DNA of 64,000 nucleotides from Lepidodermella squamata (taxonomy: Eukaryota > Gastrotricha), in assembly GCA_047495785.1 (NCBI GenBank), contig JBLDXI010000050.1, forward strand, positions 434,001 through 498,000, written 5' to 3'. The notes under the pieces were generated by a model. It had not been told where the DNA came from. It made no database searches and saw only the letters and a program-made list of their open reading frames with translations. Within the stretch, counting starts at the first letter, position 1, and each line of letters starts with the position of its first letter. Both the position numbers and the translations under genes were made by a program. Positions 11,385-26,300 of this stretch are shown here, one piece after another.

Positions 11385-14300
11385 ATGGCTCGCCGACAGA
11401 ACGCATCGTGTCTGTTCAATGTGGTAGCTCTCACAGAAATTTCAGGAAATTCATTGCTCGGGTGCGAAACGATAATGCCTGGCAGACAAAACGCGCCGTG
11501 TCCGATCATTGTGGTAGCTCTCACAGAAATTTCAGAAAATTCATTGCCCTTGAGTGAATGGAGAATGCCTCGCCGACAGAACGCGTCGTGTCTGTTCATT
11601 GTGGTAGATGTCACAGAAATGTCAGAAAATTCATTTCTCGGGTGCGAAACGATAATGCATGGCAGACAAAAGGCGCCGTGTCCGATCATTGTGGTAGCTG
11701 TCACAGAAATGTCAGAAAATTCATTTCTCGGGTGCGAAACGATAATGCATGGCAGACGGAACGCTTCGTGTCTGTTCAATGTGGTAGCTCTCACAGAAAT
11801 GTCAGAAAATTCATTTCTCGGGTGCGAAACGATAATGCATGGCAGACAGAACGCGTCGTGTCAGTTCATTGTGGTAGCTCTCACAGAAATTTCAGGAAAT
11901 TCATTGCTCGGGTGCGAAACGATAATGCCTGGCAGACAAAACGCGCCGTGTCCGATCATTGTGGTAGCTCTCACAGAAATTTCAGAAAATTCATTGCCCT
12001 TGAGTGAATGGAGAATGCCTCGCCGACAGAACGCGTCGTGTCTGTTCATTGTGGTAGATGTCACAGAAATTTCAGGAAAATCATTGCTCGGGTGCGAAAC
12101 GATAATGCCTCGCCGACAGAACGCGTTGTGCCTGCTCATTGTGGTAGCTGTCACAGAAATGTCAGAAAATTCATTTCTCGGGTGCGAAACGATAATGCAT
12201 GGCAGACAGAACGCGTCGTGTCAGTTCATTGTGGTAGCTCTCACAGAAATTTCAGGAAATTCATTGCTCGGGTGCGAAACGATAATGCCTGGCAGACAAA
12301 AGGCGCCGTGTCCGATCATTGTGGTAGCTGTCACAGAAATGTCAGAAAATTCATTTCTCGGGTGCGAAACGATAATGCCTGGCAGACAAAAGGCGCCGTG
12401 TCCGATCATTGTGGTAGCTCTCACAGAAATTTCAGGAAATTCATTGCTCGGGTGCGAAACAATAATGCCTGGCAGACAAAATGCGCCGTGTCCGATCATT
12501 GTGGTAGCTCTCACAGAAATTTCAGAAAATTCATTGCCCTTGAGTGAATGGAGAATGCCTCGCCGACAGAACGCGTCGTGTCTGTTCATTGTGGTAGATG
12601 TCACAGAAATGTCAGAAAATTCATTTCTCGGGTGCGAAACGATAATGCATGGCAGACAAAAGGCGCCGTGTCCGATCATTGTGGTAGCTGTCACAGAAAT
12701 GTCAGAAAATTCATTTCTCGGGTGCGAAACGATAATGCATGGCAGACGGAACGCTTCGTGTCAGTTCATTGTGGTAGCCATCACAGGAATTTCAGGAAAT
12801 TCATTGCTCGGGTGCGAAACGATAATGCATGGCAGACGGATCGCTTCGTGTCAGTTCATTGTGGTAGCTCTCACAGAAATTTCAGAAAATTCATTGCCCT
12901 TGAGTGAATGGAGAATGCCTCGCCGACAGAACGCGTCGTGTCTGTTCATTGTGGTAGATGTCACAGAAATTTCAGGAAATTCATTGCTCGGGTGCGAAAC
13001 GATAATGCCTGGCAGACAAAACGCGCCGTGTCCGATCATTGTGGTAGCTCTCACAGAAATTTCAGAAAATTCATTGCCCCTGAGTGAATGGAGAATGCCT
13101 CGCCGACAGAACGCGTCGTGTCTGTTCATTGTGGTAGATGTCACAGAAATTTCAGGAAAATCATTGCTCGGGTGCGAAACGATAATGCCTCGCCGACAGA
13201 ACGCGTTGTGCCTGCTCATTGTGGTAGCTGTCACAGAAATGTCAGAAAATTCATTTCTCGGGTGCGAAACGATAATGCATGGCAGACAGAACGCGTCGTG
13301 TCAGTTCATTGTGGTAGCTCTCACAGAAATTTCAGGAAATTCATTGCTCGGGTGCGAAACGATAATGCCTGGCAGACAAAAGGCGCCGTGTCCGATCATT
13401 GTGGTAGCTGTCACAGAAATGTCAGAAAATTCATTTCTCGGGTGCGAAACGATAATGCCTGGCAGACAGAACGCGTCGTGTCAGTTCATTGTGGTAGCTC
13501 TCACAGAAATTTCAGGAAATTCATTGCTCGGGTGCGAAACGATAATGCCTGGCAGACAAAACGCGCCGTGTCCGATCATTGTGGTAGCTCTCACAGAAAT
13601 TTCAGAAAATGCATTGCCCTTGAGTGAATGGAGAATGCCTCGCCGACAGAACGCGTCGTGTCTGTTCATTGTGGTAGATGTCACAGAAATTTCAGGAAAT
13701 TCATTGCTCGGGTGCGAAACGATAATGCCTGGCAGACAAAAGGCGCCGTGTCTGTTCATTGTGGTAGATGTCACAGAAATGTCAGAAAATTCATTTCTCG
13801 GGTGCGAAACGATAATGCATGGCAGACAAAAGGCGCCGTGTCCGATCATTGTGGTAGCTGTCACAGAAATGTCAGAAAATTCATTTCTCGGGTGCGAAAC
13901 GATAATGCATGGCAGACGGAACGCTTCGTGTCAGTTCATTGTGGTAGCCATCACAGGAATTTCAGGAAATTCATTGCTCGGGTGCGAAACGATAATGCCT
14001 CGCCGACAGAACGCGTAGTCCCTGCTCATTGTTGTAGATGTCACAGAAATGTCAGAAAATTCATTTCTCGGGTGCGAAACGATAATGCCTGGCAGACAAA
14101 ACGCGCCGTGTCCGATCATTGTGGTAGCTCTCACAGAAATTTCAGAAAATTCATTGCTCGGGTGCGAAACGATAATGCCTGGCAGACAAAGGCGCCGTGT
14201 CCGATCATTGTGGTAGCTCTCACAGAAATTTCAGGAAATTCATTGCTCGGGTGCGAAACGATAATGCCTGGCAGACAAAACGCGCCGTGTCCGATCATTG

Positions 14301-17300
14301 TGGTAGCTCTCACAGAAATTTCAGAAAATTCATTGCTCGGGTGCGAAACAATAATGCATGGCAGACGGAACGCGTCGTGTCCCATCATTGTGGTAGCTCT
14401 CACAGAAATTTCAGAAAATGCATTGCCCTTGAGTGAATGGAGAATGCCTCGCCGACAGAACGCGTCGTGTCTGTTCATTGTGGTAGATGTCACAGAAATG
14501 TCAGAAAATTCATTTCTCGGGTGCGAAACGATAATGCATGGCAGACAAAAGGCGCCGTGTCCGATCATTGTGGTAGCTGTCACAGAAATGTCAGAAAATT
14601 CATTTCCCGGGTGCGAAACGATAATGCATGGCAGACGGAACGCTTCGTGTCAGTTCATTGTGGTAGCCATCACAGGAATTTCAGGAAATTCATTGCTCGG
14701 GGGCGAAACGATAATGCCTCGCCGACAGAACGCGTAGTCCCTGCTCATTGTTGTAGATGTCACAGAAATGTCAGAAAATTCATTTCTCGGGTGCGAAACG
14801 ATAATGCCTGGCAGACAAAACGCGCCGTGTCCGATCATTGTGGTAGCTCTCACAGAAATTTCAGAAAATTCATTGCCCTTGAGTGAATGGAGAATGCCTC
14901 GCCGACAGAACGCGTCGTGTCTGTTCATTGTGGTAGATGTCACAGAAATGTCAGAAAATTCATTTCTCGGGTGCGAAACAATAATGCATGGCAGACGGAA
15001 CGCGTCGTGTCCCATCATTGTGGTAGCTCTCACAGAAATTTCAGAAAATGCATTGCCCTTGAGTGAATGGAGAATGCCTCGCCGACAGAACGCGTCGTGT
15101 CTGTTCATTGTGGTAGATGTCACAGAAATTTCAGGAAATTCATTGCTCGGGTGCGAAACGATAATGCCTGGCAGACAAAAGGCGCCGTGTCCGATCATTG
15201 TGGTAGCTGTCACAGAAATGTCAGAAAATTCATTTCTCGGGTGCGAAACGATAATGCATGGCAGACGGAACGCTTCGTGTCAGTTCATTGTGGTAGCCAT
15301 CACAGAAATGTCAGGAAATTCATTGCTCGGGTGCGAAACGATAATGCCTGGCAGACAAAAGGCGCCGTGTCCGATCATTGTGGTAGCTGTCACAGAAATG
15401 TCAGAAAATTCATTTCTCGGGTGCGAAACGATAATGCATGGCAGACGGAACGCGTCGTGTCTGTTTATTGTGGTTGCCATCACAGGAATTTCAGGAAATT
15501 CATTGCTCGGGTGCGAAACGATAATGCCTCGCCGACAGAACGCGTTGTGCCTGCTCATTGTGGTAGCTGTCACAGAAATGTCAGAAAATTCATTTCTCGG
15601 GTGCGAAACGATAATGCATGGCAGACGGATCGCTTCGTGTCAGTTCATTGTGGTAGCCATCACAGGAATTTCAGGAAATTCATTGCTCGGGTGCGAAACG
15701 ATAATGCCTCGCCGACAGAACGCGTTGTCCCTGCTCATTGTTGTAGATGTCACAGAAATGTCAGAAAATTCATTTCTCGGGTGCGAAACGATAATGCCTG
15801 GCAGACAAAACGCGCCGTGTCCGATCATTGTGGTAGCTCTCACGAAATTTCAGAAAATTCATTGCCCTTGAGTGAATGGAGAATGCCTCGCCGACAGAAC
15901 GCGTCGTGTCTGTTCATTGTGGTAGATGTCACAGAAATGTCAGAAAATTCATTTCTCGGGTGCGAAACAATAATGCATGGCAGACGGAACGCGTCGTGTC
16001 AGTTCATTGTGGTAGCCATCACAGAAATGTCAGGAAATTCATTGCTCGGGTGCGAAACGATAATGCCTGGCAGACAAAAGGCGCCGTGTCCGATCATTGT
16101 TGTAGCTGTCACAGAAATGTCAGAAAATTCATTTCTCGGGTGCGAAACGATAATGCATGGCAGACGGAACGCTTCGTGTCAGTTCATTGTGGTAGCCATC
16201 ACAGGAATTTCAGGAAATTCATTTCTCGGGTGCGAAACGATAATGCATGGCAGACAGAACGCGTCGTGTCAGTTCATTGTGGTAGCTCTCACAGAAATTT
16301 CAGGAAATTCATTGCTCGGGTGCGAAACGATAATGCCTGGCAGACAAAACGCGCCGTGTCCGATCATTGTGGTAGCTCTCACAGAAATTTCAGAAAATTC
16401 ATTGCCCTTGAGTGAATGGAGAATGCCTCGCCGACAGAACGCGTCGTGTCTGTTCATTGTGGTAGATGTCACAGAAATTTCAGGAAATTCATTGCTCGGG
16501 TGCGAAACGATAATGCCTGGCAGACAAAAGGCGCCGTGTCCGATCATTGTGGTAGCTGTCACAGAAATGTCAGAAAATTCATTTCTCGGGTGCGAAACGA
16601 TAATGCATGGCAGACGGAACGCTTCGTGTCAGTTCATTGTGGTAGCCATCACAGGAATTTCAGGAAATTCATTGCTCGGGTGCGAAACGATAATGCCTCG
16701 CCGACAGAACGCGTTGTCCCTGCTCATTGTGGTAGCTGTCACAGAAATGTCAGAAAATTCATTTCTCGGGTGCGAAACGATAATGCATGGCAGACGGAAC
16801 GCTTCGTGTCAGTTCATTGTGGTAGCCATCACAGGAATTTCAGGAAATTCATTGCTCGGGTGCGAAACGATAATGCCTCGCCGACAGAACGCGTTGTCCC
16901 TGCTCATTGTGGTAGATGTCACAGAAATTTCAGAAAATGCATTGCCCTTGAGTGAATGGAGAATGCCTCGCCGACAGAACGCGTCGTGTCTGTTCATTGT
17001 GGTAGATGTCACAGAAATGTCAGAAAATTCATTTCTCGGGTGCGAAACGATAATGCATGGCAGACAAAAGGCGCCGTGTCCGATCATTGTGGTAGCTGTC
17101 ACAGAAATGTCAGAAAATTCATTTCTCGGGTGCGAAACGATAATGCATGGCAGACGGAACGCTTCGTGTCAGTTCATTGTGGTAGCCATCACAGGAATTT
17201 CAGGAAATTCATTGCTCGGGTGCGAAACGATAATGCCTCGCCGACAGAACGCGTAGTCCCTGCTCATTGTTGTAGATGTCACAGAAATGTCAGAAAATTC

Positions 17301-20300
17301 ATTTCTCGGGTGCGAAACGATAATGCCTGGCAGACAAAACGCGCCGTGTCCGATCATTGTGGTAGCTCTCACAGAAATTTCAGAAAATTCATTGCCCTTG
17401 AGTGAATGGAGAATGCCTCGCCGACAGAACGCGTCGTGTCTGTTCATTGTGGTAGCTCTCACAGAAATTTCAGGAAATTCATTGCTCGGGTGCGAAACGA
17501 TAATGCCTGGCAGACAAAACGCGCCGTGTCCGATCATTGTGGTAGCTCTCACAGAAATTTCAGAAAATTCATTGCCCTTGAGTGAATGGAGAATGCCTCG
17601 CCGACAGAACGCGTCGTGTCTGTTCATTGTGGTAGATGTCACAGAAATTTCAGGAAATTCATTGCTCGGGTGCGAAACGATAATGCCTGGCAGACAAAAG
17701 GCGCCGTGTCCGATCATTGTGGTAGCTGTCACAGAAATGTCAGAAAATTCATTTCTCGGGTGCGAAACGATAATGCATGGCAGACGGAACGCTTCGTGTC
17801 AGTTCATTGTGGTAGCCATCACAGGAATTTCAGGAAATTCATTGCTCGGGTGCGAAACGATAATGCCTCGCCGACAGAACGCGTTGTCCCTGCTCATTGT
17901 GGTAGCTGTCACAGAAATGTCAGAAAATTCATTTCTCGGGTGCGAAACGATAATGCATGGCAGACGGAACGCTTCGTGTCAGTTCATTGTGGTAGCCATC
18001 ACAGGAATTTCAGGAAATTCATTGCTCGGGTGCGAAACGATAATGCCTCGCCGACAGAACGCGTTGTCCCTGCTCATTGTGGTAGATGTCACAGAAATTT
18101 CAGAAAATGCATTGCCCTTGAGTGAATGGAGAATGCCTCGCCGACAGAACGCGTCGTGTCTGTTCATTGTGGTAGATGTCACAGAAATGTCAGAAAATTC
18201 ATTTCTCGGGTGCGAAACGATAATGCATGGCAGACAAAAGGCGCCGTGTCCGATCATTGTGGTAGCTGTCACAGAAATGTCAGAAAATTCATTTCTCGGG
18301 TGCGAAACGATAATGCATGGCAGACGGAACGCTTCGTGTCAGTTCATTGTGGTAGCCATCACAGGAATTTCAGGAAATTCATTGCTCGGGTGCGAAACGA
18401 TAATGCCTCGCCGACAGAACGCGTAGTCCCTGCTCATTGTTGTAGATGTCACAGAAATGTCAGAAAATTCATTTCTCGGGTGCGAAACGATAATGCCTGG
18501 CAGACAAAACGCGCCGTGTCCGATCATTGTGGTAGCTCTCACAGAAATTTCAGAAAATTCATTGCCCTTGAGTGAATGGAGAATGCCTCGCCGACAGAAC
18601 GCGTCGTGTCTGTTCATTGTGGTAGATGTCACAGAAATGTCAGAAAATTCATTTCTCGGGTGCGAAACAATAATGCATGGCAGACGGAACGCGTCGTGTC
18701 CCATCATTGTGGTAGCTCTCACAGAAATTTCAGAAAATGCATTGCCCTTGAGTGAATGGAGAATGCCTCGCCGACAGAACGCGTCGTGTCTGTTCATTGT
18801 GGTAGATGTCACAGAAATTTCAGGAAATTCATTGCTCGGGTGCGAAACGATAATGCCTCGCAGACAAAAGGCGCCGTGTCCGATCATTGTGGTAGCTGTC
18901 ACAGAAATGTCAGAAAATTCATTTCTCGGGTGCGAAACGATAATGCATGGCAGACGGAACGCTTCGTGTCAGTTCATTGTGGTAGCCATCACAGAAATGT
19001 CAGGAAATTCATTGCTCGGGTGCGAAACGATAATGCCTGGCAGACAAAAGGCGCCGTGTCCGATCATTGTGGTAGCTGTCACAGAAATGTCAGAAAATTC
19101 ATTTCTCGGGTGCGAAACGATAATGCATGGCAGACGGAACGCGTCGTGTCTGTTTATTGTGGTTGCCATCACAGGAATTTCAGGAAATTCATTGCTCGGG
19201 TGCGAAACGATAATGCCTCGCCGACAGAACGCGTTGTGCCTGCTCATTGTGGTAGCTGTCACAGAAATGTCAGAAAATTCATTTCTCGGGTGCGAAACGA
19301 TAATGCATGGCAGACGGATCGCTTCGTGTCAGTTCATTGTGGTAGCCATCACAGGAATTTCAGGAAATTCATTGCTCGGGTGCGAAACGATAATGCCTCG
19401 CCGACAGAACGCGTTGTCCCTGCTCATTGTTGTAGATGTCACAGAAATGTCAGAAAATTCATTTCTCGGGTGCGAAACGATAATGCCTGGCAGACAAAAC
19501 GCGCCGTGTCCGATCATTGTGGTAGCTCTCACGAAATTTCAGAAAATTCATTGCCCTTGAGTGAATGGAGAATGCCTCGCCGACAGAACGCGTCGTGTCT
19601 GTTCATTGTGGTAGATGTCACAGAAATGTCAGAAAATTCATTTCTCGGGTGCGAAACAATAATGCATGGCAGACGGAACGCGTCGTGTCAGTTCATTGTG
19701 GTAGCCATCACAGAAATGTCAGGAAATTCATTGCTCGGGTGCGAAACGATAATGCCTGGCAGACAAAAGGCGCCGTGTCCGATCATTGTTGTAGCTGTCA
19801 CAGAAATGTCAGAAAATTCATTTCTCGGGTGCGAAACGATAATGCATGGCAGACGGAACGCTTCGTGTCAGTTCATTGTGGTAGCCATCACAGGAATTTC
19901 AGGAAATTCATTTCTCGGGTGCGAAACGATAATGCATGGCAGACAGAACGCGTCGTGTCAGTTCATTGTGGTAGCTCTCACAGAAATTTCAGAAAATTCA
20001 TTTCTCGGGTGCGAAACAATAATGCATGGCAGACGGAACGCGTCGTGTCCCATCATTGTGGTAGCTCTCACAGAAATTTCAGAAAATGCATTGCCCTTGA
20101 GTGAATGGAGAATGCCTCGCCGACAGAACGCGTCGTGTCTGTTCATTGTGGTAGATGTCACAGAAATTTCAGGAAATTCATTGCTCGGGTGCGAAACGAT
20201 AATGCCTCGCAGACAAAAGGCGCCGTGTCCGATCATTGTGGTAGCTGTCACAGAAATGTCAGAAAATTCATTTCTCGGGTGCGAAACGATAATGCATGGC

Positions 20301-23300
20301 AGACGGAACGCTTCGTGTCAGTTCATTGTGGTAGCCATCACAGAAATGTCAGGAAATTCATTGCTCGGGTGCGAAACGATAATGCCTGGCAGACAAAAGG
20401 CGCCGTGTCCGATCATTGTGGTAGCTGTCACAGAAATGTCAGAAAATTCATTTCTCGGGTGCGAAACGATAATGCATGGCAGACGGAACGCGTCGTGTCT
20501 GTTTATTGTGGTTGCCATCACAGGAATTTCAGGAAATTCATTGCTCGGGTGCGAAACGATAATGCCTCGCCGACAGAACGCGTTGTGCCTGCTCATTGTG
20601 GTAGCTGTCACAGAAATGTCAGAAAATTCATTTCTCGGGTGCGAAACGATAATGCATGGCAGACGGATCGCTTCGTGTCAGTTCATTGTGGTAGCCATCA
20701 CAGAAATGTCAGAAAATTCATTTCTCGGGTGCGAAACGATAATGCCTGGCAGACAAAACGCGCCGTGTCCGATCATTGTGGTAGCTCTCACGAAATTTCA
20801 GAAAATTCATTGCCCTTGAGTGAATGGAGAATGCCTCGCCGACAGAACGCGTCGTGTCTGTTCATTGTGGTAGATGTCACAGAAATGTCAGGAAATTCAT
20901 TTCTCGGGTGCGAAACAATAATGCATGGCAGACGGAACGCGTCGTGTCCGATCATTGTTGTAGCTGTCACAGAAATGTCAGAAAATTCATTTCTCGGGTG
21001 CGAAACGATAATGCATGGCAGACGGAACGCTTCGTGTCAGTTCATTGTGGTAGCCATCACAGGAATTTCAGGAAATTCATTTCTCGGGTGCGAAACGATA
21101 ATGCATGGCAGACAGAACGCGTCGTGTCAGTTCATTGTGGTAGCTCTCACAGAAATTTCAGGAAATTCATTGCTCGGGTGCGAAACGATAATGCCTGGCA
21201 GACAAAACGCGCCGTGTCCGATCATTGTGGTAGCTCTCACAGAAATTTCAGAAAATTCATTGCCCTTGAGTGAATGGAGAATGCCTCGCCGACAGAACGC
21301 GTCGTGTCTGTTCATTGTGGTAGATGTCACAGAAATTTCAGGAAATTCATTGCTCGGGTGCGAAACGATAATGCCTGGCAGACAAAAGGCGCCGTGTCCG
21401 ATCATTGTGGTAGCTGTCACAGAAATGTCAGAAAATTCATTTCTCGGGTGCGAAACGATAATGCATGGCAGACGGAACGCTTCGTGTCAGTTCATTGTGG
21501 TAGCCATCACAGGAATTTCAGGAAATTCATTGCTCGGGTGCGAAACGATAATGCCTGGCAGACAAAAGGCGCCGTGTCCGATCATTGTTGTAGCTGTCAC
21601 AGAAATGTCAGAAAATTCATTTCTCGGGTGCGAAACGATAATGCATGGCAGACGGAACGCTTCGTGTCAGTTCATTGTGGTAGCCATCACAGGAATTTCA
21701 GGAAATTCATTGCTCGGGTGCGAAACGATAATGCCTCGCCGACAGAACGCGTTGTCCCTGCTCATTGTGGTAGATGTCACAGAAATGTCAGAAAATTCAT
21801 TTCTCGGGTGCGAAACGATAATGCCTCGCCGACAGAACGCGTCGTGTCTGTTCATTGTGGTAGATGTCACAGAAATTTCAGGAAATTCATTGCTCGGGTG
21901 CGAAACGATAATGCCTGGCAGACAAAAGGCGCCGTGTCCGATCATTGTGGTAGCTGTCACAGAAATGTCAGAAAATTCATTTCTCGGGTGCGAAACGATA
22001 ATGCATGGCAGACAGAACGCGTCGTGTCAGTTCATTGTGGTAGCTGTCACAGAAATGTCAGAAAATTCATTGCTCGGGTGCGAAACGATAATGCCTGGCA
22101 GACAAAACGCGCCGTGTCAGCTCATTGTGGTAGCTCTCACAGAAATCTCAGGAAATTCATTGCTGGGTTGCGAAACGATAATGCCTCGCCGACAGAACGC
22201 GTTGTGCCTGCTCATTGTGGTAGCTGTCACAGCAATGTCAGAAAATTCATTGCTCGGGTGCGAAACGATAATGCCTCGCCGACAGAACGCGTTGTCCCTG
22301 CTCATTGTTGTAGATGTCACAGAAATGTCAGAAAATTCATTTCTCGGGTGCGAAACGATAATGCCTGGCAGACAAAACGCGCCGTGTCCGATCATTGTGG
22401 TAGCTCTCACGAAATTTCAGAAAATTCATTGCCCTTGAGTGAATGGAGAATGCCTCGCCGACAGAACGCGTCGTGTCTGTTCATTGTGGTAGATGTCACA
22501 GAAATGTCAGAAAATTCATTTCTCGGGTGCGAAACAATAATGCATGGCAGACGGAACGCGTCGTGTCCCATCATTGTGGTAGCTCTCACAGAAATTTCAG
22601 AAAATGCATTGCCCTTGAGTGAATGGAGAATGCCTCGCCGACAGAACGCGTCGTATCTGTTCATTGTGGTAGCCATCACAGAAATGTCAGGAAATTCATT
22701 GCTCGGGTGCGAAACGATAATGCCTGGCAGACAAAAGGCGCCGTGTCCGATCATTGTGGTAGCTGTCACAGAAATGTCAGAAAATTCATTTCTCGGGTGC
22801 GAAACGATAATGCATGGCAGACGGAACGCTTCGTGTCAGTTCATTGTGGTAGCCATCACAGAAATGTCAGAAAATTCATTTCTCGGGTGCGAAACGATAA
22901 TGCATGGCAGACGGAACGCTTCGTGTCAGTTCATTGTGGTAGCCATCACAGGAATTTCAGGAAATTCATTTCTCGGGTGCGAAACGATAATGCATGGCAG
23001 ACAGAACGCGTCGTGTCAGTTCATTGTGGTAGCTCTCACAGAAATTTCAGGAAATTCATTGCTCGGGTGCGAAACGATAATGCCTGGCAGACAAAACGCG
23101 CCGTGTCCGATCATTGTGGTAGCTCTCACAGAAATTTCAGAAAATTCATTGCCCTTGAGTGAATGGAGAATGCCTCGCCGACAGAACGCGTTGTGCCTGC
23201 TCATTGTGGTAGCTGTCACAGAAATGTCAGAAAATTCATTTCTCGGGTGCGAAACGATAATGCATGGCAGACGGATCGCTTCGTGTCAGTTCATTGTGGT

Positions 23301-26300
23301 AGCCATCACAGGAATTTCAGGAAATTCATTGCTCGGGTGCGAAACGATAATGCCTCGCCGACAGAACGCGTTGTCCCTGCTCATTGTTGTAGATGTCACA
23401 GAAATGTCAGAAAATTCATTTCTCGGGTGCGAAACGATAATGCCTGGCAGACAAAACGCGCCGTGTCCGATCATTGTGGTAGCTCTCACGAAATTTCAGA
23501 AAATTCATTGCCCTTGAGTGAATGGAGAATGCCTCGCCGACAGAACGCGTCGTGTCTGTTCATTGTGGTAGATGTCACAGAAATGTCAGAAAATTCATTT
23601 CTCGGGTGCGAAACAATAATGCATGGCAGACGGAACGCGTCGTGTCAGTTCATTGTGGTAGCCATCACAGAAATGTCAGGAAATTCATTGCTCGGGTGCG
23701 AAACGATAATGCCTGGCAGACAAAAGGCGCCGTGTCCGATCATTGTTGTAGCTGTCACAGAAATGTCAGAAAATTCATTTCTCGGGTGCGAAACGATAAT
23801 GCATGGCAGACGGAACGCTTCGTGTCAGTTCATTGTGGTAGCCATCACAGGAATTTCAGGAAATTCATTTCTCGGGTGCGAAACGATAATGCATGGCAGA
23901 CAGAACGCGTCGTGTCAGTTCATTGTGGTAGCTCTCACAGAAATTTCAGGAAATTCATTGCTCGGGTGCGAAACGATAATGCCTGGCAGACAAAACGCGC
24001 CGTGTCCGATCATTGTGGTAGCTCTCACAGAAATTTCAGAAAATTCATTGCCCTTGAGTGAATGGAGAATGCCTCGCCGACAGAACGCGTCGTGTCTGTT
24101 CATTGTGGTAGATGTCACAGAAATTTCAGGAAATTCATTGCTCGGGTGCGAAACGATAATGCCTGGCAGACAAAAGGCGCCGTGTCCGATCATTGTGGTA
24201 GCTGTCACAGAAATGTCAGAAAATTCATTTCTCGGGTGCGAAACGATAATGCATGGCAGACGGAACGCTTCGTGTCAGTTCATTGTGGTAGCCATCACAG
24301 GAATTTCAGGAAATTCATTGCTCGGGTGCGAAACGATAATGCCTCGCCGACAGAACGCGTTGTCCCTGCTCATTGTGGTAGCTGTCACAGAAATGTCAGA
24401 AAATTCATTTCTCGGGTGCGAAACGATAATGCATGGCAGACGGAACGCTTCGTGTCAGTTCATTGTGGTAGCCATCACAGGAATTTCAGGAAATTCATTG
24501 CTCGGGTGCGAAACGATAATGCCTCGCCGACAGAACGCGTTGTCCCTGCTCATTGTGGTAGATGTCACAGAAATGTCAGAAAATTCATTTCTCGGGTGCG
24601 AAACGATAATGCCTCGCCGACAGAACGCGTCGTGTCTGTTCATTGTGGTAGATGTCACAGAAATTTCAGGAAATTCATTGCTCGGGTGCGAAACGATAAT
24701 GCCTGGCAGACAAAAGGCGCCGTGTCCGATCATTGTGGTAGCTGTCACAGAAATGTCAGAAAATTCATTTCTCGGGTGCGAAACGATAATGCATGGCAGA
24801 CAGAACGCGTCGTGTCAGTTCATTGTGGTAGCTGTCACAGAAATGTCAGAAAATTCATTGCTCGGGTGCGAAACGATAATGCCTGGCAGACAAAACGCGC
24901 CGTGTCAGCTCATTGTGGTAGCTCTCACAGAAATCTAAGGAAATTCATTGCTGGGTTTTGAAACGATAATGCCTCGCCGACAGAACGCGTTGTGCCTGCT
25001 CATTGTGGTAGCTGTCACAGCAATGTCAGAAAATTCATTGCTCGGGTGCGAAACGATAATGCCTCGCCGACAGAACGCGTTGTCCCTGCTCATTGTTGTA
25101 GATGTCACAGAAATGTCAGAAAATTCATTTCTCGGGTGCGAAACGATAATGCCTGGCAGACAAAACGCGCCGTGTCCGATCATTGTGGTAGCTCTCACGA
25201 AATTTCAGAAAATTCATTGCCCTTGAGTGAATGGAGAATGCCTCGCCGACAGAACGCGTCGTGTCTGTTCATTGTGGTAGATGTCACAGAAATGTCAGAA
25301 AATTCATTTCTCGGGTGCGAAACAATAATGCATGGCAGACGGAACGCGTCGTGTCCCATCATTGTGGTAGCTCTCACAGAAATTTCAGAAAATGCATTGC
25401 CCTTGAGTGAATGGAGAATGCCTCGCCGACAGAACGCGTCGTATCTGTTCATTGTGGTAGCCATCACAGAAATGTCAGGAAATTCATTGCTCGGGTGCGA
25501 AACGATAATGCCTGGCAGACAAAAGGCGCCGTGTCCGATCATTGTGGTAGCTGTCACAGAAATGTCAGAAAATTCATTTCTCGGGTGCGAAACGATAATG
25601 CATGGCAGACGGAACGCTTCGTGTCAGTTCATTGTGGTAGCCATCACAGAAATGTCAGAAAATTCATTTCTCGGGTGCGAAACGATAATGCATGGCAGAC
25701 GGAACGCTTCGTGTCAGTTCATTGTGGTAGCCATCACAGGAATTTCAGGAAATTCATTTCTCGGGTGCGAAACGATAATGCATGGCAGACAGAACGCGTC
25801 GTGTCAGTTCATTGTGGTAGATGTCACAGAAATTTCAGGAAATTCATTGCTCGGGTGCGAAACGATAATGCCTGGCAGACAAAAGGCGCCGTGTCCGATC
25901 ATTGTGGTAGCTGTCACAGAAATGTCAGAAAATTCATTTCTCGGGTGCGAAACGATAATGCATGGCAGACGGAACGCTTCGTGTCAGTTCATTGTGGTAG
26001 CCATCTCAGGAATTTCAGGAAATTCATTGCTCGGGTGCGAAACGATAATGCCTCGCCGACAGAACGCGTTGTCCCTGCTCATTGTGGTAGCTGTCACAGA
26101 AATGTCAGAAAATTCATTTCTCGGGTGCGAAACGATAATGCATGGCAGACGGAACGCTTCGTGTCAGTTCATTGTGGTAGCCATCACAGAAATGTCAGGA
26201 AATTCATTGCTCGGGTGCGAAACGATAATGCCTCGCCGACAGAACGCGTTGTCCCTGCTCATTGTGGTAGATGTCACAGAAATGTCAGAAAATTCATTTC

